In this document: in pieces, positions 8,957 through 17,335 of the stretch
Layout of the letters: every line of letters begins with the position of its first letter
How positions within the stretch are numbered: the first letter of the stretch is position 1
NCBI RefSeq assembly: GCF_014705945.2
Contig: NZ_CP061538.1
Coordinates: forward strand, 248,001 to 312,000
Length of the DNA: 64,000 nt
Direction of reading: 5' to 3'
DNA from: Rothia amarae
GTDB lineage: Bacteria; Actinomycetota; Actinomycetes; Actinomycetales; Micrococcaceae
Translations under genes and position numbers: made by a program
The notes under the pieces: model-generated
Database searches by the model: none
Told to the model about the DNA's origin: nothing
Seen by the model: the letters and a program-made list of their open reading frames with translations, nothing else

Positions 8957-9997
8957 TTACTGGGCATGGCTGAGTTCATATCGGAGATGGCCCTCAGTAG
9001 GCGACTGCACCGGCAAGAACTGTGATTCGCGCAGTCTGCGTGCTGAGGGACTGTTGGTTTTGTAGGCTTTGCCGCCGACGGTCGCCAGTTCGATACGGGT
9101 GGCGGCGGTGGCAAGATGCGCGGCGTCAAGTCGAAGCTGCAACACGCGGCGTCGTTCAACCTGCTGGGGATGTTCAGCGAGCTCGGTGATCTCGGTGCGT
9201 AGACGTTCGTATTCGGCGCGGATGGTGGCGAATTCATCACGGAATATACCCTGGGCGACGTCGAGGTGATCAGCTGCAGAGTTCAGTGCGGCAGCGCCGA
9301 GCCCGAGGCAGAAAGAGGATTGCACCAACAGGAAAGGGGCGAGAATCTTCTGGAGAAAACCGGGGACGTCGCGGGTCATGATGTCGGCTTCAGGCACGAA
9401 GAGGTTTTCGATCTTGATAAAACCGGATTCGGTGGCATCCAGAGCTAGAAGACCTTTTTGGTATTTCACGTTGAAGCCGTCGGCGTCTACACGGGTCTGC
9501 ACAATGTATTTGGTGGGTTCGCCTGCTGCGGTGTCGTCCACTATGACCGGGAGAACCACCACGCCGCCGGGGTAGAGGTTGGATGCCCAAGAGATAACTC
9601 CGTTGAGTTGCAAGCCGCCCTCTACGTGGGTGGCGTGTACCTGAATTTCACCGACTCCCGAGGAGTCCTTGAACGCCGCCGCCATGGCGGTAGTGCCGGT
9701 GGTTTCTCCGGTTGCTAGACCGTCCGGTAGCGGCAAATCAAGTGCATCAAAGAACGCGATGGTTGAGCGGTGCGCCCAGAGCGAGAAAGCTGTAGATGCG
9801 CATTCTGTGGCAAGATCAAATCCCACTGCGACCTGGGGCAGTAGTGAGCCATCCCTGCCCAGGGTCAACAATCCCTGGGAACCGAGTGTCCGCAACGTAT
9901 CAAAAGGTGAATACTTATCGTGATCGACGTCTTCGGCGTGCTCTCGCGCCAGATCGAGTACCTGCTGGCGCTGGGGGGTAATCAAAGAGAGGTTCAA
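8957..9997 (-). CDS. Acyl-CoA-dehydrogenase-fold flavoprotein (DszC/SfnB-like monooxygenase candidate)
   Basis: A 346-residue protein with the acyl-CoA dehydrogenase architecture: N-terminal helices (~1-95), a beta middle domain (~105-205, with GVISWASNLYPGG) and C-terminal helices (~215-340). It lacks a clear catalytic Glu and is linked to an SsuBAC-like transporter, so a reduced-flavin-dependent monooxygenase role (as in DszC/SfnB) is more likely than beta-oxidation; this is inference. The start is uncertain: the in-frame TTG at 9997 has no good ribosome binding site, while an ATG at 10013 with AAAGAG upstream reads a plausible start (MSDFTLEPL) in another frame. Confidence 0.72.
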   Translation of the reverse strand: MNLSLITPQRQQVLDLAREHAEDVDHDKYSPFDTLRTLGSQGLLTLGRDGSLLPQVAVGFDLATECASTAFSLWAHRSTIAFFDALDLPLPDGLATGETTGTTAMAAAFKDSSGVGEIQVHATHVEGGLQLNGVISWASNLYPGGVVVLPVIVDDTAAGEPTKYIVQTRVDADGFNVKYQKGLLALDATESGFIKIENLFVPEADIMTRDVPGFLQKILAPFLLVQSSFCLGLGAAALNSAADHLDVAQGIFRDEFATIRAEYERLRTEITELAEHPQQVERRRVLQLRLDAAHLATAATRIELATVGGKAYKTNSPSARRLRESQFLPVQSPTEGHLRYELSHAQ

Positions 9998-10079
9998 GAG
10001 TGAAATCAGACATGGCGTGCTCTTTCTAGCGGCAAAACTTCTTGAAAAGCGGGGTATAAATGCGAAAAAAGGGTGTAAA

Positions 10080-10119
10080 AACGCCGCCGCGCAGACTTAT
10101 CACAAGTGGCGGCGGCGTT
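10080..10119 (-). terminator. Rho-independent terminator after the DUF4242 gene
   Basis: GC-rich perfect 11-base arms (10080-10090 and 10109-10119) around an 18-base loop; on the - strand the stem is followed by a U-rich run. It lies just after the stop at 10134 and separates this gene from the flavoprotein/ABC operon. Confidence 0.85.
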
Positions 10120-10133
10120 GCTAAAAGAAACCC

Positions 10134-10667
10134 TTATGCTTCGTTCAGCTTGAAGATGCGGTCAATAGGGGTGTTGACTGCTTCGCGTGCGCGGCGCAGA
10201 GCATCTTCATCAGGGGCGTCATAGAAGCAGAGGCACTTTGCGGTATCTTCGCGGACGTAGGTGCGCAAGAAAGAAACCTCGGGAACTTTTGCGTAGTTAG
10301 GGGAGTTTGCCTTCTTACGAGCGAGGTACTGATCCATGGTAATTTCCGCGGGAATGTCCCACTCAATCAGGTATTCGGCGTTGGACTTGAGCTTCTTGAT
10401 ATCGTCCAAATCTGCGCCGACGAGGCGAACTTCGTCCGGCCCTGCCAAGGAGGCCTTGCCATCGAAAGCAGTCTTGAAAGCATCGGCAAATACGCCGGGG
10501 TTGTTTGATTCTACGATGACGTAGATGGTCTTGAAGTCAGAGGTTACCTGGGTTTCAATGAGCTCAGCTTCGGTCTGCTGCAGCGCCTGACCGGCATCTT
10601 CAATGAGCGCGGTCGCGTTCTCTTTGGAGGCGTCTTGCGGGGTGAGTTCTACGAGGTAAAGAGTCAT
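10134..10667 (-). CDS. DUF4242 (SCO4226-like) protein with an extra N-terminal half
   Basis: A 177-residue soluble protein. The C-terminal ~80 residues match the DUF4242/SCO4226 family: YLIEWDIP near residue 98, VSFLRTYVREDTAKCLCFYD, then DEDALRRAREA and the closing PIDRIFKL. Family members adopt a ferredoxin-like fold and one is reported to bind nickel. The N-terminal ~90 residues also begin with a YLVELTP-type strand and may be a diverged second copy. The ATG at 10667 is preceded by AAAGGAAACAACC, so longer in-frame starts upstream are unlikely. It has its own terminator and probably its own promoter. Confidence 0.75.
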   Translation of the reverse strand: MTLYLVELTPQDASKENATALIEDAGQALQQTEAELIETQVTSDFKTIYVIVESNNPGVFADAFKTAFDGKASLAGPDEVRLVGADLDDIKKLKSNAEYLIEWDIPAEITMDQYLARKKANSPNYAKVPEVSFLRTYVREDTAKCLCFYDAPDEDALRRAREAVNTPIDRIFKLNEA

Positions 10668-10830
10668 GGTTGTTTCCTTTCTCGGACGTCGAGTTCTGTA
10701 ATAATCAACGTGTTTCACTGGAGAATGTACGCCACCTGCAAGGGCAGATGCTAGAGGTTCTTTATAAGAAGTAACTTGGTGCAAAGAAAGTTAACATGGG
10801 CTTGACGAGTTAGTTCTTTTCCGTTTCCCC

Positions 10831-10899
10831 AGTTTGTAACAGACTTTTGGGGCTGTACCAGGAAAGTCATGGTACAGCGCGGAAAGTCTCATACGAACT
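10831..10899. repeat. Compound palindrome of the GTTTGTA/GATACAAACT family
   Basis: Outer arms AGTTTGTAACAGACTTT and AAAGTCTCATACGAACT pair with few mismatches around an inner GCTGTACCA/TGGTACAGC stem. The same order of blocks (GTTTGTA, TGTACCAG, ATGGTGGTAC, GATACAAACT) recurs around 36460-36523, so both appear to be members of one dispersed palindromic family. Confidence 0.5.
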
Positions 10900-10938
10900 C
10901 GAGGCGGGGAGCCTCGCGGGGACTTTGGGCCAGAAACA

Positions 10939-10973
10939 TGAAAGCGGACCGCATTCTATGCGGTCCGCTTTCA
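10939..10973 (-). terminator. Perfect 15-bp hairpin after the aldehyde dehydrogenase gene
   Basis: Arms 10939-10953 and 10959-10973 are perfectly complementary, GC-rich in the middle, with a 5-base loop. It lies 44 bases beyond the stop of the - strand dehydrogenase gene. Confidence 0.8.
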
Positions 10974-11016
10974 CATTTCTGATACAAACTGGGTTAAGTC
11001 CAGCTCCCACAACCGA

Positions 11017-12402
11017 TTAGCGGTCGATAGCTCCACCGCGAATGAGCTTCTCGTTGGAGAACTCGTAGAAGCCCCACTGGGTGAGTTCGCGCCCGTAACC
11101 GGACTTATTTACGCCACCGAAAGGTAGATCTGCCTGGGTGGTTACGTGCTCGTTGACCAAGGCCATACCCGTTACTAATTGATCCGCAACCTCAAAGCCG
11201 TGTTCGACATCGTCGGTCCAGACCGATGCCTGCAGGCCGTACTCGGAGTTATTGGCGAACTCGATAGCTTCTTCTTCGTTCTTAACCTTGTAAATAACCA
11301 GGGCGGGTCCAAAGAGCTCGTTGCAGGAGAGGTCCGCGTCGAAATCAACACCTGTCAGTACCGCCGGGCTCATGAACCAGCCGGGGCGGTCAAGCTTTTC
11401 GCCACCGAAGTGCAGGGTTGCGCCGTCTTTCACTGCCTGGGCAATGCGCTCTACAGCTTCATCACGAGCGCCCTCCGAGGAGAGGGGACCCATCTGGGTG
11501 GACTCATCCGAAGCGTCGCCTACTTTCACGCTCTGAGCGGTTTCAACCGCAGCTTGAACGAACTCATCATAGATGCTCTCCAACACGATAACGCGCTTGG
11601 GTGAGGTGCAGACCTGACCAGCATTCGCAAAACGCAGGAAGGTGAGTTTCTGCGCTACCTTGGCGACGTCCTTGACTGAATCCAAAACGATAGCGGGGTC
11701 GTTGCCGCCCAGCTCCATCACAGACTTCTTGACGTTCTTAGCAGCTGCCATTGCCACAGCAGTACCTGCACGCTCAGAACCGGTAACAGATGCTCCCTTG
11801 ACGCGGAAGTCTTCTAGCACGGTCTCTACGTCTTCAGCGTTGAGGTAGAGGTTCTGGTAAGCGCCGTCAGTCAAACCTGCTTCGGAGAGAACTTCTTCGA
11901 ATTTTGCGGAAGAAACGGGGCAGATAGATGCCTGCTTCATCAAAATAGTGTTACCCAGCAGAAGGTTTGGTGCGGAGAAGCGGGCAAGCTGGTAGTAGGG
12001 GAAGTTCCAGGGCATGACGCCGATGAGCACGCCCATCGACTCGTGGCGAACCAGGTTGGTGGGAGCACCCTTGGCATCAAGCTTTTCGTCTTCGAGAAGT
12101 TCTTCAGCATGGTCTGCATACCACTCAAAGATGTTAGCAACGAGCTCAATTTCATCCTTGGCATCGTTGACTGGCTTACCCATTTCTTTGCCGATAATTT
12201 CAGCAAGTTCTGCGCTACGATCGCGGAAGATTCCGGCGGCTTTGGTGAGAACTGCGGCGCGCTCGGTTGCAGGTTTCTTGTGCCATTCTTGGTATGCCTT
12301 ATCCGCGGTGTCAATAATTCCGGGGATTTCGGAGGGGTTGATGGAGTCGAATTTCTGCTCGACTTCACCGGTGTTTGCGTTAGTTAGTGCGTAGGTGCCC
12401 AT
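11017..12402 (-). CDS. NAD(P)-dependent aldehyde dehydrogenase, succinate-semialdehyde dehydrogenase type
   Basis: A 461-residue soluble enzyme. The general-base Glu is in MELGGNDPAIV and the catalytic Cys in NAGQVCTSPKR; the C-terminal FGGVNKSGYGRELTQWG segment is typical of GabD-type succinate-semialdehyde dehydrogenases of the short (~455 aa) class. It would oxidise succinate semialdehyde or a related aldehyde to the acid. ATG with AAAGGAGAATAACTTC upstream. Monocistronic: its terminator follows at 10939-10973. No gabT lies in the window, so the physiological substrate is unproven. Confidence 0.85.
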   Translation of the reverse strand: MGTYALTNANTGEVEQKFDSINPSEIPGIIDTADKAYQEWHKKPATERAAVLTKAAGIFRDRSAELAEIIGKEMGKPVNDAKDEIELVANIFEWYADHAEELLEDEKLDAKGAPTNLVRHESMGVLIGVMPWNFPYYQLARFSAPNLLLGNTILMKQASICPVSSAKFEEVLSEAGLTDGAYQNLYLNAEDVETVLEDFRVKGASVTGSERAGTAVAMAAAKNVKKSVMELGGNDPAIVLDSVKDVAKVAQKLTFLRFANAGQVCTSPKRVIVLESIYDEFVQAAVETAQSVKVGDASDESTQMGPLSSEGARDEAVERIAQAVKDGATLHFGGEKLDRPGWFMSPAVLTGVDFDADLSCNELFGPALVIYKVKNEEEAIEFANNSEYGLQASVWTDDVEHGFEVADQLVTGMALVNEHVTTQADLPFGGVNKSGYGRELTQWGFYEFSNEKLIRGGAIDR

Positions 12403-12520
12403 GAAGTTATTCTCCTTTTATCTCGGATAGAATCTAAGTCTGCTTCATGTTACTTTCTTAAACCTACCGCGGTATCTTCTTAAAAAACAGGTGTTGAAGA
12501 GGCTCTCTCAGTAACTTAAA

Positions 12521-12560
12521 AGCAAGGGGGTCCCTCGAAACATCGAGGAACCCCCTTGCT
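12521..12560 (-). terminator. Strong terminator after the peptide transporter
   Basis: Arms of about 18 bases (12521-12537 and 12543-12560) with one mismatch, G/C-rich (AGCAAGGGGGT with ACCCCCTTGCT). It lies 28 bases beyond the stop codon at 12588, with T-rich sequence downstream on the - strand. Confidence 0.8.
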
Positions 12561-12587
12561 TAGATGGGGCAAAAACCGCAAAGATGT

Positions 12588-14085
12588 TTAGCGAACGCCA
12601 GCCATCTTCTGAGTAATCCACTTGTTCATACCCCAAAGCAAAAGACCGACCACAATGGTGCCGATACCCAGCGTGGTGAAGTAAGGAACTTCGGTTTCTA
12701 CCGAGTAGAACTTAGCCAACCAGCCAGCGAGCACGGTACCTAAAGCAACTGAGGTGAAGTACAGCGCCACCATGTTCACTCTGTGACGTGCGGGAGCCAA
12801 CTTAGTGGAGAGCGACGTGCCCACTGGAGAGATTGCAAGCTCAGCGATGGTGCATACGAACAAAATCAAAACGATCCAGCCAACGTTCACGCTCATGTTT
12901 CCTGCCTGAGTAAGGAAGATGAGGAACGCGATACCTACGCCGATGATGCCCAAGGCAAACTTGACCACAGTGGTGGGCTGGCGCTTGCCGAGGCGGTCCC
13001 ACATGATGGTGAAGAGGGGCGCGAAGATGATGATGAAAATGGGGTTAATGGAGTTCACTAAGCTGGGCTTGAGCTCCATGCCCAGGATGTTCCAGTTCAA
13101 GCGGGTATCTGAATACAGTGCCATTACAGTGAACTGCTGCTGGTATAGAGCCCAGAAGACGGCGTTACCAATCCACATGGGGATGAATGAAACCACGCGG
13201 GAGTGCTCCACCGAGGTGATTTGCTTGTCCCTTAAAAATAACGGTGAACAGCGAAACCGCACCAATAGCGATGAACCCCATAACCCAGCTGGCGAGGTTA
13301 CTGGGGGTAATGATGCCGGTGAACACCAGAAGAAGAATAACGACAAGAATAGCTACGCCCAGTAGTGAGTACTTCTTCTTTTCTGAAGAAGTAAGTGGTG
13401 CGGAGAGCTCATGCGCTGATTCAGGAAGGTTCTTGCGGGTCAGCGCGTACTGGGTCAGGCCAATTGCCATACCGATCGCTGCTAGTAAGAAGCCGGCGTG
13501 GAAGCCCCAGAGACCCCACCCAAAAGTAGTGAGCAAGGGGCCTAGGAGGGAGCCGATGTTTACACCCATGTAGAAGATGGTGAAGCCACCGTCGCGGCGG
13601 GGATCATCTTTGGCGTAGAGGGTGCCCAAGAGTGCCGAGGCATTCGTCTTTAGACCACCGGATCCGATAGCTACGAGAAGTAGACCTGCGATGACGCCGG
13701 CGGCACCGGGCAGCAAAGCAAGCGAGATATGGCCCGCCATAATCAAAATGCAGGAATAGAATAAGGTGCGTTCGGGGCCAAGAACGCGGTCGCCAATGAA
13801 GCCGCCCAAGATAGCAAGCAGGTAAACGGTGCCACCGTAGGCACCCATGATGCCTGCTGCGGTGGTCTCGTTGACCAGTCCAGATCCACCCTCAGTTACT
13901 GCATAGTAGAGGTAGAAGATCATGATGCCCTGCATGCCGTAGTAGGAGAATCGCTCCCACATTTCTACGGAAAACAGGTTTGCTAACATGCGCGGGTGAC
14001 CAAAGAAGGTTTTACCGCTGGGGTTTAGCTCGCTGGTGGTGCGAACTGCGGCTTGGGAGCCGGTATCGTGCGGAGATGTCGTCAT
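12588..14085 (-). pseudogene. POT-family peptide:proton symporter, broken by a frameshift
   Basis: Two overlapping reading frames together encode one ~499-residue proton-dependent oligopeptide transporter (DtpT type). The 5' frame (14085 to ~13235) gives helices 1-8 with GGFIGDRVLGPERTLFYS and TLYAKDDPRRDGGFTIFYMGVNIGS signatures split over the PTR2 motifs. The 3' frame resumes at RDKQITSVEHSRV and gives the remaining helices with WALYQQQFTV. The switch falls at a run of five A (13234-13238; five T on the coding strand); removing one base joins the frames (VILRDKQ). Either a sequencing error, a real inactivating indel, or slippage at the homopolymer. It would import di- and tripeptides if functional. 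Confidence 0.85.
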
Positions 14086-14387
14086 TTTTTCAACTTAGAA
14101 CAGGGAACGCGCAGGGGATAAAGCGAGCTCCGGTGCAATGGTTTTTCCGTGCAATTCTAAACCTTAATTGCTTTCGGAATCATCTTTTCTATGCGATGAG
14201 ATGCATAAATTTACGTTCTGGGTAAATGAGAATCCGGGGGAGAGTAACACTTGGGGGATAGTGAAAGGGGCTATTTTGATGTCCTTTGACAGGTGCAAAA
14301 GGTGAGAGAGATGAATACCTCAAAAAATAATACGCCACCTTAATATTTTTCCCACACTCCGGATGCGGATTATGGTTGACTGAAGTT
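14086..14387. other. Intergenic region between divergent genes, no clear gene
   Basis: About 300 bases upstream of both the peptide transporter (-) and the DUF4190 protein (+). It is relatively A+T-rich. A ten-codon reading frame (14311-14343, ATG after GGTGAGAGAG) is visible but too short to call. No convincing hairpin or repeat was seen. Confidence 0.5.
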
Positions 14388-14936
14388 ATGACTACTACAC
14401 CTCATAACTCGAATGAAAATAATATTCCTTCAAATCCGAATAATGCGGGTAGCAGCCGAGCTGTGAATTCCGATTCTGTTCACGATTCCGTTGCTGGAAC
14501 CCCCAACAACACTCAGCAGTACGGTGAGCACCACAACGGCGCTCAGGCAAATGGCGCGCCCGTCGCACCGCAGTACACGGAGAACAACAACCATTACGTG
14601 AACGAGCATCAGTATGGTCAGGTTAATGCGGCTAACGAAGCTGGCGTAAGTGCAGCACAGACTTCCAAGGTCGTGGGCATTATTGCTCTTATTCTTTCCA
14701 TCATTCCTATTTTCTTCCCCGTCACTCAGATTATTGCAATCGTGCTGGGTATCGTAGGAATGTCCAAAGCAAAGAAAGCTCAACGTTTCGGTATCCCTGC
14801 TAAGGGCGGCAAAATTATGAGCATCATTGCAATTGTTATTGCGCTGATTTGGATCGTACTCGGTATTATTGGCTTCATTATGCTGGCTAATAACCCTGAC
14901 TTCCAGGAACAGATGCGCCAGTTCCAGAACCAGTAA
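14388..14936 (+). CDS. DUF4190-type small membrane protein with Asn/His/Gln-rich head
   Basis: A 182-residue protein. The first ~90 residues are low-complexity and hydrophilic, rich in Asn, Gln, His and Ser (for example SNPNNAGSS and NNNHYVNEHQYGQVN). Residues ~92-175 hold two or three hydrophobic helices with a KAKKAQRFG cytoplasmic loop, matching the DUF4190 family, whose function is unknown. The ATG at 14388 is chosen over an in-frame TTG 12 bases upstream; neither has a strong ribosome binding site. A strong terminator follows. Confidence 0.72.
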   Translation: MTTTPHNSNENNIPSNPNNAGSSRAVNSDSVHDSVAGTPNNTQQYGEHHNGAQANGAPVAPQYTENNNHYVNEHQYGQVNAANEAGVSAAQTSKVVGIIALILSIIPIFFPVTQIIAIVLGIVGMSKAKKAQRFGIPAKGGKIMSIIAIVIALIWIVLGIIGFIMLANNPDFQEQMRQFQNQ

Positions 14937-14952
14937 TAGTTTTTAGCTTGAG

Positions 14953-14987
14953 AAAATCCGCTTCGGTTTCACCGGGGCGGATTTTTT
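14953..14987 (+). terminator. Rho-independent terminator
   Basis: AAAATCCGC (14953-14961) pairs with GCGGATTTT, followed by a run of six T. It closes the DUF4190 gene. Confidence 0.88.
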
Positions 14988-15060
14988 GTTGTCCGTGTTG
15001 CTCAGCGTCGTCGTCCGTGGAAAAGTTAGATTTGATAGACCATCAACCTAAGGAGAAAAC

Positions 15061-15390
15061 ATGAACGACGATTTGCGCCAGGTAACTGTGGACGAAATCC
15101 CTGCAGATGCCAAGATTTTGGACGTGCGCGAGGACATGGAATGGGAAGCAGGCCATATTGAAGGCGCCCAGCACATTCCCCTCGGCGATGTTCCCGCCCG
15201 TTACGGTGAGGTGCCCCTGGATGAAGATGTGTATATCATCTGCCGCTCTGGTGGGCGCTCATTGAAGGCAACCGCCTACCTTCAGGATGCCGGTTTTGAC
15301 GTGCTGAACGTTATAGGCGGCATGGGTGCATGGCAGGACGCCGAGAAGCCTATGGTCTCTGAAAACGGTGAAGACGCGCGCGTAATGTAG
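15061..15390 (+). CDS. Single-domain rhodanese-like sulfurtransferase
   Basis: A 109-residue rhodanese domain. It opens with ILDVREDMEWEAGHIEGAQHIPLG and carries the active-site Cys in YIICRSGGRS, the loop that binds the persulfide. AAGGAGAAAAC precedes the ATG. Such small cytoplasmic or free rhodaneses transfer sulfane sulfur or detoxify thiols; the exact role is unknown. It lies 27 bases before pabB, but pabB appears to have its own promoter at 15406-15411. Confidence 0.87.
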   Translation: MNDDLRQVTVDEIPADAKILDVREDMEWEAGHIEGAQHIPLGDVPARYGEVPLDEDVYIICRSGGRSLKATAYLQDAGFDVLNVIGGMGAWQDAEKPMVSENGEDARVM

Positions 15391-15405
15391 CTGCCGTTTT
15401 TCACC

Positions 15406-15411
15406 TAGACT
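15406..15411 (+). promoter_or_regulatory. -10 box of a likely leaderless pabB transcript
   Basis: TAGACT lies six bases before the GTG start, so transcription would begin at or next to the start codon. No ribosome binding site is present. The same arrangement is seen at several other genes here. Confidence 0.5.
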
Positions 15412-15417
15412 GTTGAG

Positions 15418-16815
15418 GTGACTCGTTCTCTTAGACTGCGTGCCCTCGATTTCATGGTGAATCCCCAGCTAGCTTTTCCTCTTATTGCTGGCGATTCTAG
15501 CTATGCCTTTTGGCTGGATTCTGCTCGCCCTGAATCACCTATGTCTCGCTTTTCTTATGTGGGCGTAGTGCCTAATCCCGCCCAGGTATTGAGGGTGGAA
15601 GAGGCGGGTGAGCAGAATCCGTGGGAGTTACTTTCTGAAGCTTTGGCATCTGCACCGCAGGTGGATTTTGAAGATGTATCTGTGGAAGTACGCAACCACT
15701 TGGTAAGTGAACTGTTAGGCGGATACGTAGGGTATTTCGGTTACGAGTCGCGCCGTGCGCTGGGATTTTCCACATCCTATAGCGCGGAAACTCCCGATGC
15801 CCTCTGGATGCCCGCTGTCCGCTATCTCATGCTCGATCACATTGTGCAGCGCGCCTATCTGGTGGGAGATAGCGAGTGGATTGAGACGACGGCGCAAGCT
15901 CTAGCGGAAATCGCGGAGCAAAGTTCATCTGAAAATGAGACGTCTTGGGGCGATACTCAGCCGCAGGCGGGGCTTCACTTTGCTGACCCCGACCGCGCCG
16001 AATATTTAACCGCTATTGAAGACTCTCTGCACGAGATTTATGAGGGTAACACCTACGAGGTCTGCATGACCGCAGAGACCCGCACGTCATTACCCCGTGA
16101 AATAAATAGCCCGCGCGGCATATTCGATCTGTACTGCGCGCAACGTCAGCATAATTCGGCGCCCTATGCTGCATTTTTGAAGTGCGAGGACCACTGGGTT
16201 CTGAGTTCCTCTCCCGAGAGGTATCTCACGGTATCTGCTGCAGGTCGCGCCGAGACAAAGCCCATTAAGGGAACGGTTGAACGTGCTGCCGACCCGCTGG
16301 AGGACCTCCGCGCCGCCACCTGGTTACGGGAAGATCCTAAGACACGCGCGGAGAACCTCATGATCGTGGATTTACTCCGCAACGATTTATCGATGGTTAG
16401 TGAACCCGGCACGGTTAAAGTACCGGTGCTGATGGGCGTGGAATCTTACTCGACGGTGCATCAGCTTGTTTCTACGATTTCCTCGTTACTGCGCCCCGAA
16501 GTTTCCGCGGTTGACGCTGCCGCCGCTTGTTTTCCCGGTGGCTCCATGACCGGCGCGCCTAAGCCCTCCACCATGGAAATTATTGACCGATTAGAGCAAC
16601 GTGCCCGCGGAATCTATTCGGGGTCGCTGGGATTCTTTTCGGCGTCGGGTGCGGCGAATCTTTCGATTGTCATTCGCACGCTGGTGGTTTTACCCAGCGG
16701 CGAGGTATCGCTGAGCGCCGGTGGCGCAATTGTTGCCGATTCTGATCCCGACGCCGAGTACGAAGAAATGCTCGCTAAATTGCGGGCGGCTCTCCCCGGC
16801 GTCCCTACTTCTTAG
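15418..16815 (+). CDS. pabB: Aminodeoxychorismate synthase component I (PabB)
   Basis: A 465-residue chorismate-binding enzyme. Conserved chorismate/Mg motifs are visible: KPIKGTVERAADP, TRAENLMIVDLLRNDLS, VSTISS and FPGGSMTGAPKPSTMEIID, ending with SAGGAIVADSDPDAEYEEM. The KPIKGT motif and lack of tryptophan-feedback features favour PabB over TrpE. It converts chorismate to 4-amino-4-deoxychorismate for folate, together with a glutamine amidotransferase and PabC, neither of which is in this window. GTG start at 15418, apparently leaderless. Its end overlaps the convergent DoxX gene by 11 bases. Confidence 0.87.
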   Translation: MTRSLRLRALDFMVNPQLAFPLIAGDSSYAFWLDSARPESPMSRFSYVGVVPNPAQVLRVEEAGEQNPWELLSEALASAPQVDFEDVSVEVRNHLVSELLGGYVGYFGYESRRALGFSTSYSAETPDALWMPAVRYLMLDHIVQRAYLVGDSEWIETTAQALAEIAEQSSSENETSWGDTQPQAGLHFADPDRAEYLTAIEDSLHEIYEGNTYEVCMTAETRTSLPREINSPRGIFDLYCAQRQHNSAPYAAFLKCEDHWVLSSSPERYLTVSAAGRAETKPIKGTVERAADPLEDLRAATWLREDPKTRAENLMIVDLLRNDLSMVSEPGTVKVPVLMGVESYSTVHQLVSTISSLLRPEVSAVDAAAACFPGGSMTGAPKPSTMEIIDRLEQRARGIYSGSLGFFSASGAANLSIVIRTLVVLPSGEVSLSAGGAIVADSDPDAEYEEMLAKLRAALPGVPTS

Positions 16816-17215
16816 TGATGTAGAGGGCGCCCGCAATCATGGGTAGCTGCATGGGTAGACGGCGCAGGCGCTTGGCGTCGGTGTCGAATACTCCGGGTAT
16901 GTCGATTTTAGCGGTGTACTGGTAGACGTTAGCGGGAAAGACTGCAGTGAAGAGGGCTGCGGCGCCTAGCCCAGTTGCTCGACGTGCGCGCGGGGCAGTC
17001 AGCATTCCGAGCCCCAGAGCTAGCTCTGCGACGCCCGAGAGGTAGACGATGTCTTCTGCTTTGCCGGGAACCCATGGGGGGACGATGGAAGCGAAGTTTT
17101 CGACGGCGTCCTGCTTGAAGTGAAGGGCGCCCATAATCGTGAGCCCCGCACCCATGCCGAGGCGGGTGAGTTTCTGGCCGGTGGATTCGCTGGGATCTTT
17201 GGAAAAAATGCTCAT
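16805..17215 (-). CDS. DoxX-family membrane protein
   Basis: A 136-residue protein with about four hydrophobic segments and the DoxX-like ending in VYLSGVAELALGLGML. The N-terminal ~15 residues are hydrophilic. DoxX proteins are small membrane proteins of mixed or unknown function (one, in mycobacteria, belongs to a thiosulfate/oxidative-stress complex). Apparent leaderless start: TAGTCT lies six bases upstream of the ATG. Confidence 0.8.
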   Translation of the reverse strand: MSIFSKDPSESTGQKLTRLGMGAGLTIMGALHFKQDAVENFASIVPPWVPGKAEDIVYLSGVAELALGLGMLTAPRARRATGLGAAALFTAVFPANVYQYTAKIDIPGVFDTDAKRLRRLPMQLPMIAGALYITKK

Positions 17216-17221
17216 GGTTCT

Positions 17222-17227
17222 AGACTA
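17222..17227 (-). promoter_or_regulatory. -10 box of the DoxX gene, leaderless arrangement
   Basis: Read on the - strand this is TAGTCT, followed by AGAACC and then ATG. The six-base spacing puts the transcript start at the start codon. Confidence 0.5.
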
Positions 17228-17323
17228 CCGAACCTCGCGGGTCACCAAATCCGTAAAAATGCACCCAAATACCTACACTTTTACTGATTTAATGACCCGG
17301 GCCCGCTAAGCCACCCCGTTCGC

Positions 17324-17329
17324 TACACT
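17324..17329 (+). promoter_or_regulatory. -10 box of pyrE, leaderless arrangement
   Basis: TACACT is followed by TAAACC and then the ATG at 17336. No ribosome binding site is visible, and transcription would begin at the ATG. Confidence 0.5.
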
Positions 17330-17335
17330 TAAACC

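Larger units (their letters stand above)
10668..11016. other. Intergenic region with compound hairpins, no gene seen
   Basis: About 350 bases between two - strand genes. The left part holds the promoter and ribosome binding site of the DUF4242 gene. The middle (10831-10899) folds as a long nested inverted repeat with an inner perfect stem 10852-10860/10870-10878. A small CGAGGC/GCCTCG hairpin follows (10900-10916), then the aldehyde dehydrogenase terminator and one copy of GATACAAACT (10981-10990). No open reading frame with a ribosome binding site was found. Confidence 0.6.

Noticed and set aside
8957-9997. Classical acyl-CoA dehydrogenase for fatty acid oxidation
   Set aside because: The gene sits in an ABC transporter operon with no other beta-oxidation genes, and the usual catalytic Glu cannot be located with confidence.
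14311-14343. Ten-codon reading frame before the DUF4190 gene
   Set aside because: Although GGTGAGAGAG precedes its ATG, ten codons with no other support are too weak for a feature.
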